From Rhabdochlamydiaceae bacterium (GTDB taxonomy: Bacteria; Chlamydiota; Chlamydiia; Chlamydiales; Rhabdochlamydiaceae): a stretch of DNA of 64,000 nucleotides. The DNA lies in NCBI GenBank assembly GCA_019745395.1, contig JAIETG010000019.1, forward strand, positions 62,001 through 126,000. Reading direction: 5' to 3'. The stretch's first letter is position 1. Every line of letters starts with the position of its first letter. This document shows positions 17,313 through 26,193 of this stretch, piece by piece. Under the pieces are notes generated by a model, which saw only the letters and a list, made by a program, of their open reading frames with translations, had not been told where the DNA came from and ran no database searches. The position numbers were made by a program, and so were the translations under genes.

Positions 17313-20300
17313 ATGATTAGCCATTTATCAGGGACAAGTGCATCAAAACATAGATCCGTCACCTCTGCGCAAAAAATTCCCGAACTCTCCCCCTCTCAAA
17401 TTAAACATTCACTGTACTCTCGCAGCGTATTCAACCCCTCAAACTCCAGCTTACCCCCCACAATTACGTTTAAATCAACTCTTGAGACAGAATCTCACGA
17501 TCGATCACCGCCTGACCGCTCCAGTTTAGATCTCACGTCCGCTGCAGCAGATATAACAGATAGTGTTGAGAGCTCTCCTATCGATAGCAGTCAGAAATTA
17601 AAAATATCACGCTCTTCATCAAGATTATTGGGAAATTCAGATTCCAATCTCAAAAGAGCTTCCTCTACCGACCCCATGGAACAAAAATCTACTGAAAAAA
17701 CCATTTCAACAAAATACAGCGGGTCCCTCTCATTAACCCCTCTTGCCTCGAAGTCCTACACAGCCCAGCTCTCTCATCTATCTATAGATGATGAATATGA
17801 TATACCTCTAAGCGATAGTTCCCACGACCTCGAAACTCCGAGATCACGATCCTCCTCAAGATCCCTTTTCAGCACAACGCCTACTCATCGTTCCTACTCT
17901 AAAAGACCACCATCTAGTTTTCAGCTCCCTCCTATGTCACCAAAAACCAACTCTAAATCCGCATTCGATGATGAATTTGAAGATCCTGATATGCCGTTTT
18001 ATGAAGAGTCTCCACCACCTACGGATCCCACAGCACTATTGCTAGCTGGACAACGTCAAAATGAAAAGGGAATCCGCACCCCCTTATCAAATACATTACG
18101 TAAATCATCTGGATCCACTTCATTGAATACCGAAGATCCCCTCTTCCAAAGAACAACTCAAAGTAGATCTTCGTCTAAAGTTCCACGAATAGATCTCAGC
18201 AGCTTATCTGGTTCCGTGACACCACAAAACGTGAAACGCCCATTAAGTAGATCTTCTTCCACCTATAGCAGAGTTCTAGGCAAAATAGGCTCTGTTAGCG
18301 CTCAAATATTTGACAGCGATTTATTTGAATCCAAAACTCCTACGCTTGGTACTAATGCTCTAGAAAAAACCTCATTGGGCAACAGCGAATTTGACGCTCC
18401 TCCAAGATCTCTAACTACACCTACTCAAAATCACACAACATCGAGTCTACAAGATCCTCCCATGGTAATAATGAGCACACCGCCTCGCGATCCAACAATT
18501 GAGCTCAAAAAACCAACTCCTCTCAGAACTCCCCAAAGAAAATCCGCAGATCCAAGTGGTAGAGAGACAGAAGATCTCGAAAGACAGAAAACTGCTCTCA
18601 CTTTTCCCGAAGGCGTTCTCGGAGTTTTAGAAAATTCTTTAATTAATACACCTCCTCGCGCTCCAATAGATGAGCTCAAAAAACCAACTCCCCTTAGAAC
18701 TCCCAAAGGAACAGCCGCTGCCTCGCTGGAATCAATCGTAAGAGATCTAGAGAGATCGAAAAATGAGTTCACTTTCCCCGCAGAGGTGCTCGGAGTTTTA
18801 GAAAATTCTTTAATTAATACACCACCTCGAGCTCCAACAGATGGGCTCAAAAAACCAACGCCCCTTAGAACTCCTAAAAGAGAATTCGCAGATCTAACAG
18901 CTACTGAATCAGAAAATCTGGAAAGACAGACAACTGACCTCACTTTCCCTATAGGAGGCCTCGAAAGTTGGGAAAGCGCCGTAATAGTCTCCCCTCCTCG
19001 GCCTCCAACAGATTCCCTCAAAAAAACAACTCCTCTCAGAACTCCCCAAAGAGAATTCAGAGATCTAACAGCTGCTTCGATAGAAGACTTCGAAAAACAA
19101 AAAAGTCTCGCTTTTCCTGGAGAGGTTCTCGGAAATTTGGGAAATCAAGCGAAAGCGTCCACGTCTCACGAATCTGAAGGATTTAAAAAACCGACGCCCA
19201 AAAGAGCGAAAAAACCATTCTATCCATCAGCCAAAGAACCCATTGCAAGCGAAGAAAAAGAGTTCCCCTCTTTCCCAGAAGCTTTAAAATGGGGAAAGAG
19301 TGCAATAAGGTCCACTGTTTCTGGTCTTTCAAAATATATCCCAAATAGCTCCGAAGATTGGACAGATACAGCAAAAAAAGCTGCCGATTCAGCAGATTAT
19401 ATACTCTCAACGATTGAAGCCACCGCTGGTGGCGCCGGAGGAGTGGGTGTAGTGGAAGGATTTATGGACCTCAAAGAGAACATACAAGACAGAGACCCTA
19501 AAGCAGTCGGTACAGTGGTAAAAGCATTCGGAGATACGACAGCTTATGTAACAAATATTATGTCCATAGCTGGGGCTACGGCTCCCGCTGCCGTTATAGC
19601 TTCCGGACCTATTGGAACAACTGTAGGATTAGGAATCCTAACCTTATTTGAAGGCAATGAAGCTCGCAAAAATTTCCAGTTCCACAGTGAATGTATGGAT
19701 GCTATCAAAGGTTCTGGAATACGTAATTTTTTAATAAAAAACATCAACCTTACGGAAGATGAAAGCAAATCTCTTTCTTCAACTCAAAAATCTGAATTAA
19801 TTAAAAAAAAGAGGGAGATCTTTGCAAAAAGAACCAGTGAAGAACTATTAAAAGAAGCGCTCCACCTACTTAATCAAAGAACAAAAAAAAGATCTCAAGA
19901 TCAATGGATTGAACTGGCTAAAAAAATAGAGCTACAAAGTTTCGAAAACGAAGTACGAAGCTGTATTAACACAAGCTTATCTGCCATGAACACAACGGCT
20001 GTCGCTTTAACTCCTGTAAGTCCAGTGATCCCCTTGGTAGCGGGAGGTATAACTCTTGGATATATGTTAGCGGATGGAAAAAATGGCTATGTGGTCAAAA
20101 AGGTCTCTTCTTACTGCTGGAACCGATCGGAAATGGGACGCGATGGAGAGAGCATTCTCATGCATATGCCCATTGAGCCAGATCTACCAGGAACTCCTCG
20201 ACGATTAGGAAAAACCCGAAGAATAGAAACAGACGAAGAAGGCACTCCTAGATTAGATATAGAAGAAGGCGAAAACTCTGAAGATATTCAAAAAATGAAC

Positions 20301-20498
20301 GAAACAATATTTAGATCCGCAGCTCGACTCAATGCTGTTACTAATGAATACGCTGACTATTTCGTAGGCAAAGTCCCTTTTCCTTTAGAACAAGGGTCTC
20401 CTAGATTTGCTGTTGCTAGAGATGGCCTCGCTGACTATTTCGTAGGCAAAGTCCCTTTTCCCACAAACGAAGAAAGCCTAAGTTTCGACTCTAGATAA
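17313..20498 (+). CDS. Large proline/serine-rich repeat protein, candidate secreted effector
   Basis: The 1061-residue protein has three parts. Residues 1-385 are Ser/Pro/Thr-rich and look disordered. Residues 388-615 are four tandem copies of a 57-residue unit with core KKPTPLRTP and a later LTFP, with a partial fifth copy after. Residues about 690-800 hold hydrophobic, Gly/Ala-rich segments (such as AGGAGGVGVVEG and a later SGPIGTTVGLGILTLF), with another near 910-935 and a charged helical stretch between. Near the C-terminus the 11-residue DYFVGKVPFP unit occurs twice. No signal peptide is seen, and the ATG has no clear ribosome binding site. Proline-rich repeats with hydrophobic hairpins fit a type III-secreted, membrane-inserted effector, which is inference. 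No family recognised. Confidence 0.75.
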   Translation: MISHLSGTSASKHRSVTSAQKIPELSPSQIKHSLYSRSVFNPSNSSLPPTITFKSTLETESHDRSPPDRSSLDLTSAAADITDSVESSPIDSSQKLKISRSSSRLLGNSDSNLKRASSTDPMEQKSTEKTISTKYSGSLSLTPLASKSYTAQLSHLSIDDEYDIPLSDSSHDLETPRSRSSSRSLFSTTPTHRSYSKRPPSSFQLPPMSPKTNSKSAFDDEFEDPDMPFYEESPPPTDPTALLLAGQRQNEKGIRTPLSNTLRKSSGSTSLNTEDPLFQRTTQSRSSSKVPRIDLSSLSGSVTPQNVKRPLSRSSSTYSRVLGKIGSVSAQIFDSDLFESKTPTLGTNALEKTSLGNSEFDAPPRSLTTPTQNHTTSSLQDPPMVIMSTPPRDPTIELKKPTPLRTPQRKSADPSGRETEDLERQKTALTFPEGVLGVLENSLINTPPRAPIDELKKPTPLRTPKGTAAASLESIVRDLERSKNEFTFPAEVLGVLENSLINTPPRAPTDGLKKPTPLRTPKREFADLTATESENLERQTTDLTFPIGGLESWESAVIVSPPRPPTDSLKKTTPLRTPQREFRDLTAASIEDFEKQKSLAFPGEVLGNLGNQAKASTSHESEGFKKPTPKRAKKPFYPSAKEPIASEEKEFPSFPEALKWGKSAIRSTVSGLSKYIPNSSEDWTDTAKKAADSADYILSTIEATAGGAGGVGVVEGFMDLKENIQDRDPKAVGTVVKAFGDTTAYVTNIMSIAGATAPAAVIASGPIGTTVGLGILTLFEGNEARKNFQFHSECMDAIKGSGIRNFLIKNINLTEDESKSLSSTQKSELIKKKREIFAKRTSEELLKEALHLLNQRTKKRSQDQWIELAKKIELQSFENEVRSCINTSLSAMNTTAVALTPVSPVIPLVAGGITLGYMLADGKNGYVVKKVSSYCWNRSEMGRDGESILMHMPIEPDLPGTPRRLGKTRRIETDEEGTPRLDIEEGENSEDIQKMNETIFRSAARLNAVTNEYADYFVGKVPFPLEQGSPRFAVARDGLADYFVGKVPFPTNEESLSFDSR
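18474..19157 (+). repeat. Four tandem ~171-bp coding repeats
   Basis: Units start at 18474, 18645, 18816 and 18987, each 171 bases (57 codons) or nearly so, with a partial fifth after about 19155. The conserved core encodes PPR-x-P...LKKPTPLRTP; the rest has diverged. Being in frame and of exact codon length, copy number can change by recombination without breaking the gene. Confidence 0.9.
20351..20461 (+). repeat. Identical 33-bp direct repeat encoding a C-terminal motif
   Basis: The same 33 bases occur at 20351-20383 and 20429-20461, 78 bases apart and in frame. Both encode ADYFVGKVPFP. Exact identity at DNA level points to recent duplication. The surrounding residues differ. Confidence 0.9.
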
Positions 20499-20573
20499 AA
20501 CAGCAAAATGACGAAGACATCAAATGGGCTTTTATAATAGAATGAGATTTATAACACCCTTACGAGGAACGAT

Positions 20574-21125
20574 ATGCGAGCAATTCAAAATCATTACGTG
20601 CAAGTCGAAAGCCCCTTAAATCTAGCTAAATCTGTTTTAGAAACAAATTCCACAATCTATAAAATCCGAAGTAATTGCGAGCAAACGCAAAAAAACTTTG
20701 ACGCTACTTGTAATCAAGCAGGTTCGATCTTAGATAAAAAGCCTACTACCTACAAAGTAGCAATCATTGCAATTCATATATTCCGCGCTATCGCTATTTT
20801 AGGAATGATAGAAATGACCCCTTTTTCACCTTTAACTTCTCTAGCAATCCTCATACCAGCTTCCTTACTTTACCGAGCTGCCGTAGAAAGATTTTGCACA
20901 TTCCGTTTTACACTTCCGGCCTTAGTCGGAGGTACTGCTATGTGGATGACCAAACAAGCTTTGATTTCTTTAGCAGTAAAATCTGCATTCTCTTCTATAG
21001 GAACTCTTTTCGCTGCAGGACTGGCCGTGTCCTCTTTAGCCGGATATTTGATCTATATCTGCTATCTTTCCCATTTTGATATAGAAAGAAGAATGCAAAA
21101 TCTACAAAAATCTTGCTGTTCTTAA
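20574..21125 (+). CDS. Hypothetical membrane protein, Inc-like
   Basis: The 183-residue protein has a hydrophilic N-terminal 60 residues followed by hydrophobic segments at about 60-80, 83-103, 115-140 and 145-168, and a short basic tail ending in two Cys. Clustered hydrophobic hairpins without a signal peptide are typical of chlamydial inclusion-membrane proteins, but no sequence motif proves this. GAGGA precedes the ATG. It follows the large repeat gene on the same strand by 75 bases and may be in the same unit. Confidence 0.62.
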   Translation: MRAIQNHYVQVESPLNLAKSVLETNSTIYKIRSNCEQTQKNFDATCNQAGSILDKKPTTYKVAIIAIHIFRAIAILGMIEMTPFSPLTSLAILIPASLLYRAAVERFCTFRFTLPALVGGTAMWMTKQALISLAVKSAFSSIGTLFAAGLAVSSLAGYLIYICYLSHFDIERRMQNLQKSCCS

Positions 21126-21252
21126 GCTACTAACGCTCAATGACAACGTTCTCTATAGGCAAGTCATTTACTAACTGTTCATAAAAATTTTTTGCAAAAG
21201 CAAGGCCTAAATTGCCCATGAAGAATAATACTAGATAAAGAAGCTCTCATTC

Positions 21253-22539
21253 CTAAGACCTTGAAGGGATTTCTTGTAGAACAAGGTTCAGGCTTGGGGG
21301 CTTTGTATAAGACAAATAACTCAAGCGCTTTGTTAACCAAAGACAATCGTATGGAACAAGTGCGAATTCTGAAACAAGAGAAAAGGCTGCTGTGGCCATT
21401 CCTATGATCAAGGCAGAGGATCCCCCGGTAAACAGCAGAGCTATAAAGGTACCAATTCCCCCTACAAGAGTAATGGATCCAACAAAGGACAGAACCCACT
21501 GCTTGGATTTCTCTACATGAATCGCTTCATCCATTTCGGCTAAAAGATGAAGGTCTATAGCGCCTCCCATGATTTTTTCCGCCACTTTGTGCCCAACTCT
21601 TTGGTTGAAATAGGCAAGCCCTAACTCAGCTTCTTTTGTGATAAGGGACTTATATTCCTCTTGTTCTCTGAGGTCTAATAAGGTCTTTTTTTCCAATTCT
21701 TTCAATCTATCTAGGTCCTTTTGGACCATAGATTGTCGTCCCAACTCCTTGAATCTTGCTTTTGTATTTTCTATGAAAGCTATGGCCGATTTAGGGCCTT
21801 TACTTAATTCCAACCGAAACTCTTTATGAAAAAAGGAAATTATATTTAAGCACTTCCAAGCTCTGATGATCATCCCAAGCCCTCGAGCTACATAGATAAG
21901 ACCTAAAGCTGTCCCTATAGCTGTTAAGGCCACTACAGCTACGCTACCAGATAAAACGGGAGATTGAATTACCACTTTTCCTGGTTGTGTTAAAACAGTT
22001 CCCACCCCAGCTATGATTTCTCCTGCCCCTACAGCAAAAAAGGTCCGTTGATTGCAGACATTGATTTTTTCAATAGTCACCTTATTTTCAGCATCTTTTA
22101 AAATTTGCGCATTCGTTATGGGGGACTGAACAAGAGATGAGTTTTTTTTAAGCGTCTTTTTTATCTGCTCTAAATTGCTTTCTGCTTTACCCAGGGACTC
22201 TTTCGCCTGAGGAATCATCCATTTACACGAAGTGGCCACTGCAATAGTTCCTGTCATAAATAAAGAAGCTGGAACAAAAAAAGCAGCTCCCGTCAAAGCA
22301 GTGCCGGCTAGAGTGCAGATACTAACAGCCGATCGAACAGCTAAGATAAAGTCCCCAAGTAGCCAAACTACTTCATGTTTTATCCCACCAAAAAGTTCGC
22401 CATTATGTTCTGAACTCTTATAAAGATGAGGTTGTTTAAGACATTTTTTCGATATATGGGACAGGTCAGCATCTTCAGAATAAAAAGATGTTTTAACGCT
22501 ATCAGAAATTAGATTATTTGAAATATTTCCAATTGTCAT
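21253..22539 (-). CDS. Hypothetical multi-hydrophobic-domain protein, Inc-like
   Basis: From ATG 22539 the protein is 428 residues. It has three hydrophobic pairs: about residues 60-110, 165-240 and 350-400, with a helical charged segment between 255 and 340 (LKELGRQSMVQKDLDRLKEL). An upstream GTG at 22581 would add 14 hydrophobic residues; neither start has a convincing ribosome binding site. Bilobed hydrophobic segments suggest insertion in the inclusion or another membrane. I recognise no family. It converges on the preceding gene, and 21126-21252 between them holds nothing I can identify. Confidence 0.6.
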   Translation of the reverse strand: MTIGNISNNLISDSVKTSFYSEDADLSHISKKCLKQPHLYKSSEHNGELFGGIKHEVVWLLGDFILAVRSAVSICTLAGTALTGAAFFVPASLFMTGTIAVATSCKWMIPQAKESLGKAESNLEQIKKTLKKNSSLVQSPITNAQILKDAENKVTIEKINVCNQRTFFAVGAGEIIAGVGTVLTQPGKVVIQSPVLSGSVAVVALTAIGTALGLIYVARGLGMIIRAWKCLNIISFFHKEFRLELSKGPKSAIAFIENTKARFKELGRQSMVQKDLDRLKELEKKTLLDLREQEEYKSLITKEAELGLAYFNQRVGHKVAEKIMGGAIDLHLLAEMDEAIHVEKSKQWVLSFVGSITLVGGIGTFIALLFTGGSSALIIGMATAAFSLVSEFALVPYDCLWLTKRLSYLSYTKPPSLNLVLQEIPSRS

Positions 22540-22581
22540 ACACAAACTATAAAACAAAATCCAACAAAACAATTTTATCAC

Positions 22582-22969
22582 AATTTCAAATTACAAACAA
22601 AAAAAATCAAAACTATAGAATAAATAAATTTTTAATTTAAACAAAACAACATTAATTCACTTAATCACCCACAAACACACTTATTAAATATTAATGTACA
22701 AATCGTATATCTATCCGATGTAATAGATTTTCTATTTAGATGCGACCAATCTGTAGGTGGAAGAAGTGGGATCGACAAACTTTTTTTTGCATCAAAGCCC
22801 TTACAACAGCAGCTGTCACATCTCCATTACCAAGAAAAAAATCATGTATAAAACAGCAATATTGGACCTTTACCAAAAGAACTATACGACCTTTTATTCA
22901 GGTATTCAACTTGAGGAGCCCGCTATACATTTTCTTAGCTAGAAGAAGTACCTATGTAAATCGTTAAGC
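22582..22969. other. AT-rich intergenic stretch with no supported gene
   Basis: Short overlapping frames at 22740-22967 and 22757-22942 have no ribosome binding site and no recognisable protein, so I leave them out. The stretch must carry the promoter for the leftward gene starting at 22539. Confidence 0.5.
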
Positions 22970-22996
22970 TTGACTTGAGATTTTTTTTTGCATAAT
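22970..22996 (+). promoter_or_regulatory. Candidate housekeeping promoter for the FKBP gene
   Basis: TTGACT (22970-22975) and CATAAT (22991-22996) are separated by 15 bases, which include a run of nine T. The ATG is at 23036. Close to the sigma-70 type consensus; spacing is one or two bases short. Confidence 0.5.
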
Positions 22997-23035
22997 ATCA
23001 CCATTCTCGCTTTACACCAACACAGAGGATTTTTT

Positions 23036-23506
23036 ATGAAATTTAAACCCGTTTTGTGTGCCTTTCTATTAGCTAGCCTTACCGGAACTTTAGGATACTG
23101 TGCCGACGAACCATCAACTCAAGGAAATGTCATGACCAATAATGAAATCGTAACACTACCATCAGGACTTAAATATCAAATCTTAAAAGCTGCTCCAGCT
23201 GACGCAAAATCTCCTAAACAAGGAAATATGGTAACCGTCAACTATACAGGATGGCTCGATGACAATGGAAAAGAAGGGAAAAAATTCGACAGTAGCTTCG
23301 ATCGCAATACCCCATTTACTTTTAAAATTGGTGTTGGCCAAGTAATCTCCGGATGGGATACAGGGGTAATGACAATGAAAGTGGGAGAAAAGCGTCGTTT
23401 ATATATCCCTGCAAATCTCGGATATGGCGCTAGAGGAGCTGGCGGAGCAATTCCTCCTAATGCAGCTCTTATTTTTGATGTCGAACTACTAGAAGTGAAG
23501 TCCTAA
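23036..23506 (+). CDS. FKBP-type peptidyl-prolyl cis-trans isomerase, Mip-like, exported
   Basis: The 156-residue protein has a signal peptide (MKFKPVLCAFLLASLTGTLG, cut near YCA-DE) and a single FKBP domain at about 45-155. Family residues are visible: NYTGWL, FDSS, VISGWD, LYIPANLGYG and IPPNAALIFDVELL. It accelerates Pro isomerisation in exported proteins; relatives (Mip) affect infectivity in Legionella and Chlamydia. The long dimerisation helix of Legionella Mip is absent. The ATG 23036 follows AGAGGA; a longer reading from 22988 would cover the promoter. Confidence 0.92.
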   Translation: MKFKPVLCAFLLASLTGTLGYCADEPSTQGNVMTNNEIVTLPSGLKYQILKAAPADAKSPKQGNMVTVNYTGWLDDNGKEGKKFDSSFDRNTPFTFKIGVGQVISGWDTGVMTMKVGEKRRLYIPANLGYGARGAGGAIPPNAALIFDVELLEVKS

Positions 23507-23515
23507 AAAACGACC

Positions 23516-23542
23516 AAGCGGCGCTTAAAAAGAGCGCCGCTT
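23516..23542 (+). terminator. Hairpin after the FKBP gene
   Basis: A perfect ten-base-pair GC-rich stem (23516-23525 with 23533-23542) with a seven-base loop lies ten bases after the stop codon. No T-run follows at once, so it may end transcription weakly or protect the 3' end. Confidence 0.65.
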
Positions 23543-23700
23543 CCCCATCGTTCATCTTTTTTCCTAAAACACATGAAAATTAAAAAAAATTGACTAATTA
23601 ATTTCACTGCATTAACAACAAAGCAAGCACGGATACTTTCTTGAATTCCGTTTTAATTTTATATCGGCGATTTTTTATTTGCAGTCAATAAGAGGTTTTT

Positions 23701-23913
23701 ATGAACAGTATTCGCGTAGTTGGATTAATGATGTTATTTGCAGGGATCATTCTTTTCATATTTGGGATAAGTGCTTCTCAAACTGTAACAGAAAAAGTAG
23801 TAGAAAGCGTTTCTGGGCGCTATACAGAACATACCATGTGGTATATTATCGGAGGAATTGTCTTGATGATTGGAGGTAGCGCTTTAATGTATACAAATCG
23901 CCGCCGATCTTAA
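23701..23913 (+). CDS. Small two-helix membrane protein, DUF3185-like
   Basis: The 70-residue protein has two membrane helices (about 6-25 and 48-66), a central polar loop with a run TEKVVESVSGRYTEHTMW, and a basic tail RRRS. The spacing and the FGISAS and IIGGI motifs match DUF3185. Function is unknown. AAGAGG lies before the ATG. It is a single gene between two hairpins. Confidence 0.8.
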   Translation: MNSIRVVGLMMLFAGIILFIFGISASQTVTEKVVESVSGRYTEHTMWYIIGGIVLMIGGSALMYTNRRRS

Positions 23914-23927
23914 TTCACATTTTTCAT

Positions 23928-23968
23928 AAAAAAAAGCTGTAAGGCTATATAGCCTCATAGCTTTTTTT
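23928..23968 (+). terminator. Rho-independent terminator
   Basis: An A-run, a stem (AAAAAGCT...AGGCT / AGCCT...AGCTTTTT) with a four-base loop, and a T-run follow the small membrane protein gene. Its symmetry lets it work for the convergent ridA-like gene too. Confidence 0.85.
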
Positions 23969-23991
23969 AGATCTTCTAGGGATTTTAAGGA

Positions 23992-24453
23992 CTACTTAAC
24001 ATCAGGAATGAAAGCAATACAAGAGATCTCAATAAGAGCATCGAGAGGAAGTTTACTGACCTGTATCGTTGCTCTCGCAGGTTTAATTGCGTAAGAAAAT
24101 TTCTCCGCATAAATGCCATTCATAACAGAAAAGTCTTTCAAATCTTTTAAATACACTTCTGTTTTAACAACATTTTCTAAAGTAAGGCCCTTAGCTTCCA
24201 AAATAGCTTCTAGGTTTTTTAGCACTTGACGAGTCTGCTCTTCAATGGTTTCTGCAGTTAGTTTGCCTTCAGCAGGATCGATAGCAATTTGCCCTGAAAC
24301 GAACAGATAAGATCCTGCACAGATTGCTTGAGAATAAGGCCCAATAGCAGCTGGAGCTTTATCCGTTGCTATTTGAGCAATCTGGGAACTTGCTAAAAGT
24401 GGAGAACTTGCTGCTGCTAATAAAAAAATCATTTTCTTAAAATTAATTCTCAC
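23992..24453 (-). CDS. RidA/YjgF/YER057c/UK114-family protein with signal peptide
   Basis: Residues about 25-153 form a RidA domain: GPYSQAI, FVSGQI, TRQVLKNLEAILEAKG, and the signature with the key Arg (ARATIQVSKLPLDALIEI). RidA hydrolyses reactive enamine/imine intermediates from PLP enzymes and is normally cytosolic. Here the domain follows a signal peptide (MRINFKKMIFLLAAASSPLLA). I choose GTG 24453 because AAAGGAG lies eight bases upstream (24462-24468); the longer start at 24471 would swallow that site. Export of a RidA protein suggests a periplasmic substrate. Confidence 0.88.
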   Translation of the reverse strand: MRINFKKMIFLLAAASSPLLASSQIAQIATDKAPAAIGPYSQAICAGSYLFVSGQIAIDPAEGKLTAETIEEQTRQVLKNLEAILEAKGLTLENVVKTEVYLKDLKDFSVMNGIYAEKFSYAIKPARATIQVSKLPLDALIEISCIAFIPDVK

Positions 24454-24652
24454 GTTAAAAACTCCTTTCACATATACACTATTTAGTTAAAAAAAATCAC
24501 AATAACACAAATCAACACATCTCTGACAATCTAATTTAGAGATTCCTCTATCCACATGAATAAAAAAACTTTTTTCTTTTCCAGAAATTCTATATAGAAA
24601 TCATTAATATCTTATATCTGTTATTTCCCAAATTTACACGAGGAAAACACCA

Positions 24653-26176
24653 ATGGAATCAGTTGAATACGACGTGATTATTATAGGAACGGGAGCTGGA
24701 GGAGGAACCCTTGCTCATCGACTAGCTTCTTCTGGTAAAAAAATTCTTCTTTTAGAAAGAGGAGGGTATCTTCCCAGAGAAAAAGACAATTGGAGCTCAA
24801 AAGCTGTCTTTTTAGAAGGAAAATACACGGCTCCGGAGCCTTGGATCGATAATACCGGGAAACCTTTCCACCCCGGAATCCATTATTATGTAGGGGGAAA
24901 TACAAAATTCTACGGAGCTGCTCTACTCAGAATGAGGGAGCAAGACTATGGAGAAGTTCATCATAAAGGAGGAGTCTCTCCTGCCTGGCCTATTTCGTAT
25001 TCTGAAATGGCCCCTTATTACAATCAGGCAGAAAAACTCTACCATGTTCATGGACTAAGGGGTAGTGATCCTACAGAACCTAAGGAAGAAACTCCCTACC
25101 CTTACCCTCCATTAAAACATGATCCAGCTATCCAAAGACTTTCAGATCGATGGGAGCAAATCGGTCTCAAGCCTTTCAATCTTCCTGTTGGCTTAATTCT
25201 CGATGAGGAGAAAAGAGAGTCGAGCCCTTGTATTCGATGCAATACCTGCGATGGATTTCCTTGCCTCGTCGATGGGAAAGCTGATGCACAGGTGGTTTGT
25301 GTCGACCCTGCCTTAAAAAACCCTAACGTCACGCTGCTTACCGATTGCTATGTAGAGAAATTGGAAACGTCTGCCAATGGCCGTGAAGTGTCTCAAGCGA
25401 TTGTGAAAAGAAACAAACAGACAGAATCTTTTCGAGGAAAAATTGTAGTTGTCTCTTGTGGGGCCATTAACTCGGCAGCTCTTTTACTGCGCTCTGCAAA
25501 TCAACATCACTCTAAAGGACTTGCTAACAGCTCTGGTGTCGTTGGATGTCATTATATGTGCCATAACAATTCCGCCCTTCTTGCCGTATCAAACGAGCGC
25601 AATCCTACCAAATTCCAAAAAACACTTGCGATCAACGATTTTTACTTTGGAGCTGATGATTGGGAATTTCCTTTAGGACACATTCAAATGCTAGGCAAAT
25701 CCGATGGCTACATGCTAAAAGCAGACGCACCAGCCTTTGCTCCCCATAATATTTTAGACAAAATATCACAGTATTCTCTGGATTTTTGGCTCACGACAGA
25801 AGATCTACCAGACCCTGCTAACCGCATTGTTTTAATGCCTGATGGAAACATTCAGCTCTTATATACTCCCAATAACAGGGAATCTCATGCCCACCTCCTG
25901 AAAAAATTAAAAGAAATCCTGAAAAAAGCGGGATATCACAACTTTTTCTTAAGTCAAACAGTTCCCTTAGCCGGAACTGCTCATCAAATAGGCACAGTTC
26001 GCTTTGGAACCGATCCTAAAACCTCTGCTCTGGATATAAACTGCAAAGCTCATGACCTTGATAACCTCTATGTAGTTGACGGTAGCTTTTTTGTTTCAAG
26101 CTCTTCTGTCAATCCCAGCTTAACGATCATTGCTAACGCCTTGAGAGTAGGAGACCATTTACTGACAAAAATTTAA
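24653..26176 (+). CDS. GMC-family FAD-dependent oxidoreductase
   Basis: The 507-residue protein opens with a dinucleotide-binding motif (IIGTGAGGGTLAHRLA, residues 10-25) and LLLERGG for FAD binding. The catalytic-end motif is TAHQIGTVRFG near residue 442, with DNLYVVDGSFF and NPSLTIIANALR after it. GMC enzymes oxidise alcohols or sugars. A Cys cluster near 183-195 (CIRCNTCDGFPC) is unusual and could bind a metal or form disulfides. GAGGA precedes the ATG. It leads a four-gene set with an EamA transporter, a lactonase and a PCD/DCoH protein. Oxidation of a sugar to a lactone and its opening by the SMP-30 enzyme would make sense, but is inference. Confidence 0.88.
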   Translation: MESVEYDVIIIGTGAGGGTLAHRLASSGKKILLLERGGYLPREKDNWSSKAVFLEGKYTAPEPWIDNTGKPFHPGIHYYVGGNTKFYGAALLRMREQDYGEVHHKGGVSPAWPISYSEMAPYYNQAEKLYHVHGLRGSDPTEPKEETPYPYPPLKHDPAIQRLSDRWEQIGLKPFNLPVGLILDEEKRESSPCIRCNTCDGFPCLVDGKADAQVVCVDPALKNPNVTLLTDCYVEKLETSANGREVSQAIVKRNKQTESFRGKIVVVSCGAINSAALLLRSANQHHSKGLANSSGVVGCHYMCHNNSALLAVSNERNPTKFQKTLAINDFYFGADDWEFPLGHIQMLGKSDGYMLKADAPAFAPHNILDKISQYSLDFWLTTEDLPDPANRIVLMPDGNIQLLYTPNNRESHAHLLKKLKEILKKAGYHNFFLSQTVPLAGTAHQIGTVRFGTDPKTSALDINCKAHDLDNLYVVDGSFFVSSSSVNPSLTIIANALRVGDHLLTKI

Positions 26177-26193
26177 TACAGGTAATCAGCAAT

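Noticed and set aside
17125-17313. 62-codon ORF between the methyltransferase remnant and the repeat protein
   Set aside because: No ribosome binding site, no hydrophobic or family pattern, and AT-rich promoter-like sequence.
18431-19021. Long minus-strand frame of 196 codons
   Set aside because: It lies wholly inside the tandem repeats of the plus-strand repeat protein and simply mirrors their composition; no ribosome binding site.
18474-19157. Tandem repeats as a CRISPR array
   Set aside because: Units are 171 bases, adjoin without spacers, are in frame and encode a conserved protein motif.
22740-22967. Short plus-strand ORFs before the FKBP gene
   Set aside because: Two frames overlap each other, have no ribosome binding site and encode nothing recognisable.
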